DNA of 32,400 nt from Ophiobolus disseminans (taxonomy: Eukaryota; Ascomycota; Dothideomycetes; Pleosporales; Phaeosphaeriaceae), in NCBI GenBank assembly GCA_010093685.1, contig MU006264.1, positions 1 through 32,400 of the forward strand. Reading direction: 5' to 3'. Shown one piece after another: positions 27,653-32,400 of the stretch. Under the pieces are notes generated by a model, which saw only the letters and a list, made by a program, of their open reading frames with translations, made no database searches and was not told the DNA's origin. A program made the position numbers and the translations under genes. Positions within the stretch are counted from its first letter, which is position 1, and every line of letters begins with the position of its first letter.

Positions 27653-30600
27653 ATGTCGCTTATTAACTAACGCGATGCAACTATTATCCTTAGCAACTAG
27701 TATAACTAGACTACCTAGCTTACTTAAGTCAAAGCGCGCTGCGCTGCCTACAACATCTAGGACAATGTAAAGAAAGAAGAACTAGTCCTATTCCTAATTA
27801 AGCTAGTTATACTAGACCTGCCTAAACTATCCTAGTACAGTGCTGTAGCTAGAATCAAGAAGGCAACACGCCTATCTATGCTATCAATCTAAGGCTAGAA
27901 AGCCTACAAGGAGGATATAGACTACTATAAGACCCTTACTAAGAGATACAAGCTTAATCTCCACTAATATAATACTTAACAGAAGAGTATTTAGCATGTC
28001 ACCTAGCTAATCCAATTAACAGTTGCGCTCTATCTCTAACGCACATGCTGCCTACTAGAACAGTCACTACGCTAGTGGCTTGCTAACCTTAAGCTTACTA
28101 CTAGGGTTAATAATCGCCTTGAAAAGGAACGCACACGCGAACGCTACTACACCGCTCTTAAGCCTATGCGCAATACACATAATTGGGATACATAGCTAGT
28201 AGAATATAATAAAGTATTATTAGATGCAATAGTGCATAGAGTGTCTAAGGTACATAATATTAACAATATTACTAAAGACTTCCTGCAGGCTGTAAACAAG
28301 GCAGCACCTATGTAGGCTGCAACCTTCTAAGATACTAGAAGGTTTAATCCTCTTATAACAAGAAAGGAGATAATAAAACGCTTCTAGGAATACATAAGCC
28401 TGAATTATCCGCTAAAACTAGTAAATAAAAAGCAGGCATTTATTGCTATAGCTAATAACTCCTTATTTCTCGCTAATAGTAGTGCAACTACCTAGGATAG
28501 CCAGAAGGACGCTTCTAAAGCTATGGAAAACAGCGCGCTATCTAAACACAGGGAAAGAAACCCTAGTAGAAAGAGAAAGAGTAATTAATCCTTCTCTTAG
28601 TCTAGCAAAAGACCTGCTAGTAACAAGGCATCTTTAGGTAAGAAGTGCCTAGCATGTAACTAAGTCTATGACATTAAGAATTGCTAGTATATTAATAATA
28701 ACTAAGCACCTAAATAGTAGAAGCTAAACTCTACTATGCGCACTCTTGTAGAATACAAGCGCAAGTACGACACTATTCTTTAAGGAGCATTAAGGAGCAA
28801 GAGCAGATTAAAGTCTCAAACTCTATACATCAAGAGATCAGATTCCTAGACACTAATTATCTAGGATATCTCTGATAACAATCAACAATGACTAGAAGGT
28901 TAGCAAATCACCGCAATTACTAAGGCCTTATTCTAAGTTAGTGGCAATTAAGGTTACCCTTTGAAACACTTCTTTATTCTAGACTTAGGCTTAACCTGCT
29001 ACATTACTAACAACCTAGAGCGCACCTATAATAACAGACTATGTACACCTAGCGACTTTATATAGGTAGGCAACTCTTAACTCTAGATTACAGGGTATAG
29101 TTCACTAGACCTATTCCTAACTAATTAGAGCAGAACAACTAAGCTTATTCTTCATGATATTGCTATCTATCTAGATATCCTATGCAACCTAGTATTATTC
29201 CGCCTTCTTAGGCAGCTAGGCATATAGTAGGAAACTAAGCATAAACCTACTACACTTAGGAGACTAGATAGATCTATCCTAGGAAGGCTTACTAAGCTTC
29301 ATAGCTAATAGGTGTTAGAACACTACTCAACTATTAACTCGGCCTTCTACACAACAAACTCAAGAACACTAAGAGTATTATAAAGATTCTTAGCTATCAC
29401 CTAGCACAAGCGCTTAGGCTATCTAGGCCTAGCAGCTATTAAGCACCTTGTTCAGCAAGCTAAGAGGGTGCGCATTAAAGGTATTACTACAGTTAAGTGC
29501 AACTTATATAGCAAAGCTAAAGCTAAGCGCTAAATACGCCGCACACTACGCAACAATGACCTAGGACTAGAAGAAAGACTAGCTATTTACTTCTACTTCT
29601 ATAAGAAGCAGAGCATTCCTAAGAAGAAGAGTTAAATGCTTATTACCTGCAGGTTCTCTAGACTCTAATAGGACATGTACTTTACAGACAACAGAACTGC
29701 TAACTCTATTATTAACAAACTTAGAATCTTCTTTACCTTTCTTAGGATCTATTTCAATATCACTATTAAGATTATTAAAGCAGACAATAAGATCACTACT
29801 GTTAAACTACAAGTTTAGCGCTAGCTTAACTCTAAAGGGATTATTATTAAGCCTTTAGCTCCTAATACTTAAGCCTAGAATAGAGGTGCTAAACGCTTAG
29901 GGGGTGTAAACAAGGAGAAGGCACGCGCTATAAGATTGGATGCCAACCTCTCCTAGGAACTGTTGCCTAAAATCACTAGAGTAGCAGTTTACCTCTACAA
30001 TAGAACGCTAAATTACACTAACAACTAGAAGACACTATATAGGACCTTCTTCACTAGGATTGCTTTCTCTAATAGAATTGTCACTAAACTCCGCAAACTA
30101 AACCTCACTTATCTTAAAGTATATAGATGTAAGTCCTTTGCAAAGACTAATAATACTTATAGAGGGAAATCACGCCTCTAACGCCTAGACCTAAAGGCTT
30201 AGGTTGGCTACCTAGTTGGATACAGATTATCTAATATCTATCGCATCTAGATACTATCTATAGCTAAGGTTATTAGCACACGTGATGTTGTGTTTAATAA
30301 GCACTTAGTATTTAATAGCAAAACTAAGAACCTAATAGACAACCTTATGCACAGTACACTAGAAGAGATTGCAACCTATATTAAGACTATAGAGCTTCTA
30401 ACACTATAAACTAATCTAGAGGTTAAATTATTCTTTAAAGATAACACTACTAAAGACTCAACAGCTTAAGAAGAGACTAATCTACCTAGCTATTACTAAG
30501 AGAGGAAAATCATAGAGAGAAAGATTATAGGCATATACCTAACACCTCCACTATCACTACTACTACCTGCTGTATTGCTAGCTATATTGTTGACCCTAAG

Positions 30601-32358
30601 CAAGGCAACAGGATTAACGTAGTTATGTTTATCTAAGACTGTTCTATAGGCAGCTGCCTTTATAGCAGGAACTTAGGCTGACATATTAGCTAACATGAAG
30701 GAGAAGTAGTTAACAAGGCTAAGGTAAAGAGGCTGCTTGCCTTAGGCATTAAGCTACACCGCAGTTAGCTCCTACCTCTACTAACTTATAAGACTAAGCT
30801 TAAAGAATACCTAATAGAAGAGCTGTTTAAAGAAGCAGAACGCGACTATTTAGCAAGCTATCAAAAGATAGAATTATAGAGAGAAGTATCCTATGCCTCA
30901 ATTAGACTAACAGGTCACTAGGTCCTAGACTGCATGTAGGTATACACCTACAAGTTTAATAAGGATTATTAATTCATTAAGTGCAAGGCGCGCCTTGTAG
31001 TCAGAGGAGACCAATAGAGACAGATCTCTTCCTAAGACACCTATGCAGCTACTCTAGCTAGTAGATTATTTCGCATGCTTATAGCAATTGCAGCTAAGCA
31101 CAACCTAGAACTTAAGCAATATAACATTACAAACGCATTTGTTTATGCCACTATAGATAGGGAAATCTACATAAGGATGCCTAAAGGATACTAGAAGACA
31201 GGTATTATCCTTAAGGTTTAGAAGGCCTTGTATAGATTGCGCCTCTTACCTATACTCTAGTAGAAGGAGTTTACAACAACTCTTAAAGACCTTAGCTTTA
31301 CAAGCGTCCCTTACGAGCCTTGCTGCATAATTAAGGACAGCATTATTATCTTCTTTTATATAGATAATATTATCCTAGCCTATGCTAAACACAAGACTAA
31401 GAAAGCACAACAAGCTATCTAACTCCTATAGGACAAGTATACTATAACTAGAGGAGAAGATCTCTAGTTGTTCCTAGGAGTGGAGGTAATTAGAGACAGA
31501 ATAGGAGGACTTATCTATCTCTTACAAGCTGCCTATATAGACAAAATCTACAGGCTAGTAGATAAGCATAAGCTACGCTATGATACACCTATAAGTTCTA
31601 TTAAACTTAAGCCCTTAAACTCACTGTCAACACCTGCTGAGATTAACAGATACTAACGCAAAATTAGGTCACTACTCTTTGCTGCAGTCACTACTAGACT
31701 AGACATTGCTTTTGCTACCTCACGCTTAGCACGCTTCCTCTTAAACCCCTCCTAAGAGCATTACGATGCCGTAGACCGCGTCCTTCTATACCTATCAGAC
31801 ACAAGGTAGCTAGCACTTTAGCTTAGAGAAGGAGACACCCTTTAAGTAGCTAGTGATGCATTATTTGCAGACAACACACAAGACAGGAAAAGCTCTTAAG
31901 GCTATGCAATTAAGCTCTTTAATAGCCTTATTACCTAGAGAGCTAGCAAGCAAGACACTGTCACTACATCCACCACTAAGGCAGAACTCCTAGCCCTATC
32001 CTAAGTAGCTAAGAAAGCTCTCTTCACATCACGCCTACTCAAAGAGCTCTAAATCTAGCTTCTATCTAACACAATCACAATTCATTGCGACAACATGCAG
32101 ACTATTAGACTAGTTACAAAAGAGATATCAAAGCTTCAAACAAAGCTTAGGTATGTGGACATCTACAACTACTAGATAAGACAGGAAGTTGCAAGTGGAA
32201 AGATTACTGTAGAATACATTTCATTATCGGAAATAATAGCAGATAGCTTCACTAAGGTGTTGCCAGGCAACAAGTGGCAAAACTTCCTTTATTAAGTTAG
32301 ATTGATTAAGGTATTACTACACAAGGTGACTAAGGAGGCACTATTAGAAGAACTTTAA
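27653..32358 (+). pseudogene. copia gag-pol polyprotein remnant (A2)
   Basis: The gag ATG is at 27653 (MSLIN). A zinc knuckle CX2CX3[H]X4C spans 28646-28684, with His replaced by Tyr. The protease has D-L-G at 28982-28990 (Ser to Leu). The GAG-pre-integrase HxRLGHxG is H-K-R-L-G-Y-L-G at 29405-29428. These are all in one frame; integrase follows to about 30300. A frame change occurs before about 30570, after which a hinge, reverse transcriptase (segments GHQVLDCM and ARLVVRGD; active site Y-I-D-N at 31357-31368, Asp to Asn) and RNase H (TTSTTKAELLALSQVAKK near 31966-32020; LPGNKWQNFLYQ near 32260-32295) read in the second frame. Every catalytic lesion is a C:G to T:A change. The ORF at 31468-31656 is an unbroken piece of this RT. 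Non-functional. Confidence 0.93.
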
Positions 32359-32400
32359 GCAAAACTTAAGGACCTTATTATCACCTAAGGTTACTAGCTT

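Larger units (their letters stand above)
27382..32400 (+). mobile_element. Ty1/copia retrotransposon A2, nearly full length, cut by window end
   Basis: 5' LTR at 27382-27579, then gag-protease-integrase-RT-RNase H to the window end. By comparison with A3, only about 80 bases plus the 3' LTR are missing. 27382-31055 is the inverted counterpart of 1-3683. Heavily RIP-decayed: most Gln and Trp codons are TAG or TAA. Confidence 0.95.

Noticed and set aside
1..32400. tRNA or rRNA genes
   Set aside because: No cloverleaf with conserved GTTCRANNC-type box and no rRNA-like stretch was noticed on either strand by eye. A covariance-model scan would settle it.

Overview
The window looks like an accessory, repeat-rich stretch of a filamentous ascomycete genome (Pezizomycotina, plausibly Dothideomycetes; the class is inference). 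The reasons are a nest of Ty1/copia, Ty3/gypsy (chromovirus), pogo/Fot1-type and MITE copies, and heavy C-to-T/G-to-A decay at CpA/TpG. In the broken frames, CAG, CAA and TGG codons have become TAG or TAA while CpG-rich words survive. This is the signature expected of repeat-induced point mutation (RIP). No bacterial-type operons, tRNAs, rRNAs or CRISPR arrays are seen.

Layout: 1-3683 is copia element A1 (minus strand, cut by the window edge). 3684-7911 is a Ty3/gypsy chromovirus, D (plus), with its 3' LTR. It sits in a second gypsy copy, C (minus, 7912-9259). 9260-16778 is a different copia element, B1 (minus), with an extra antisense ORF between pol and its 3' LTR. 16779-18217 is a partial sister copy, B2 (plus). 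18218-18673 is the 3' end of a third A-type copia, A3. 18691-19066 is a 376-bp foldback MITE. 19075-19956 is a decayed PIF1-like helicase tail. 19958-22770 is a small GC-balanced island with one intact gene for a secreted protein (21049-21663), a broken paralogue (19958-20584) and a doubtful third gene (22380 onward). 22771-24536 and 26788-27381 are AT-rich decayed coding-like sequence. Between them lies a pogo/Fot1-type transposon (24539-26785), itself interrupted by a second copy of the 376-bp MITE. 27382-32400 is copia A2 (plus), cut by the window edge.

The two outer copia copies, A1 and A2, form inverted arms about 24 kb apart. Their internal regions look almost identical, RIP stops included, although their LTRs differ clearly. 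None of the transposable elements looks able to move by itself. The only gene that looks functional is the secreted protein at 21049-21663. Its setting, a short gene island inside RIP-affected repeats, is typical of fast-evolving fungal secreted or effector-like genes.

The strongest leads are: the shared RIP stops in the inverted copia arms; a 14-unit decamer array resembling heat-shock elements in the chromovirus LTR; the hAT-like MITE pair with 8-bp target duplications; the cysteine-motif antisense ORF of copia B, with a swapped distal half in B2; and the RIP-type stops leaking into the secreted-protein paralogue.
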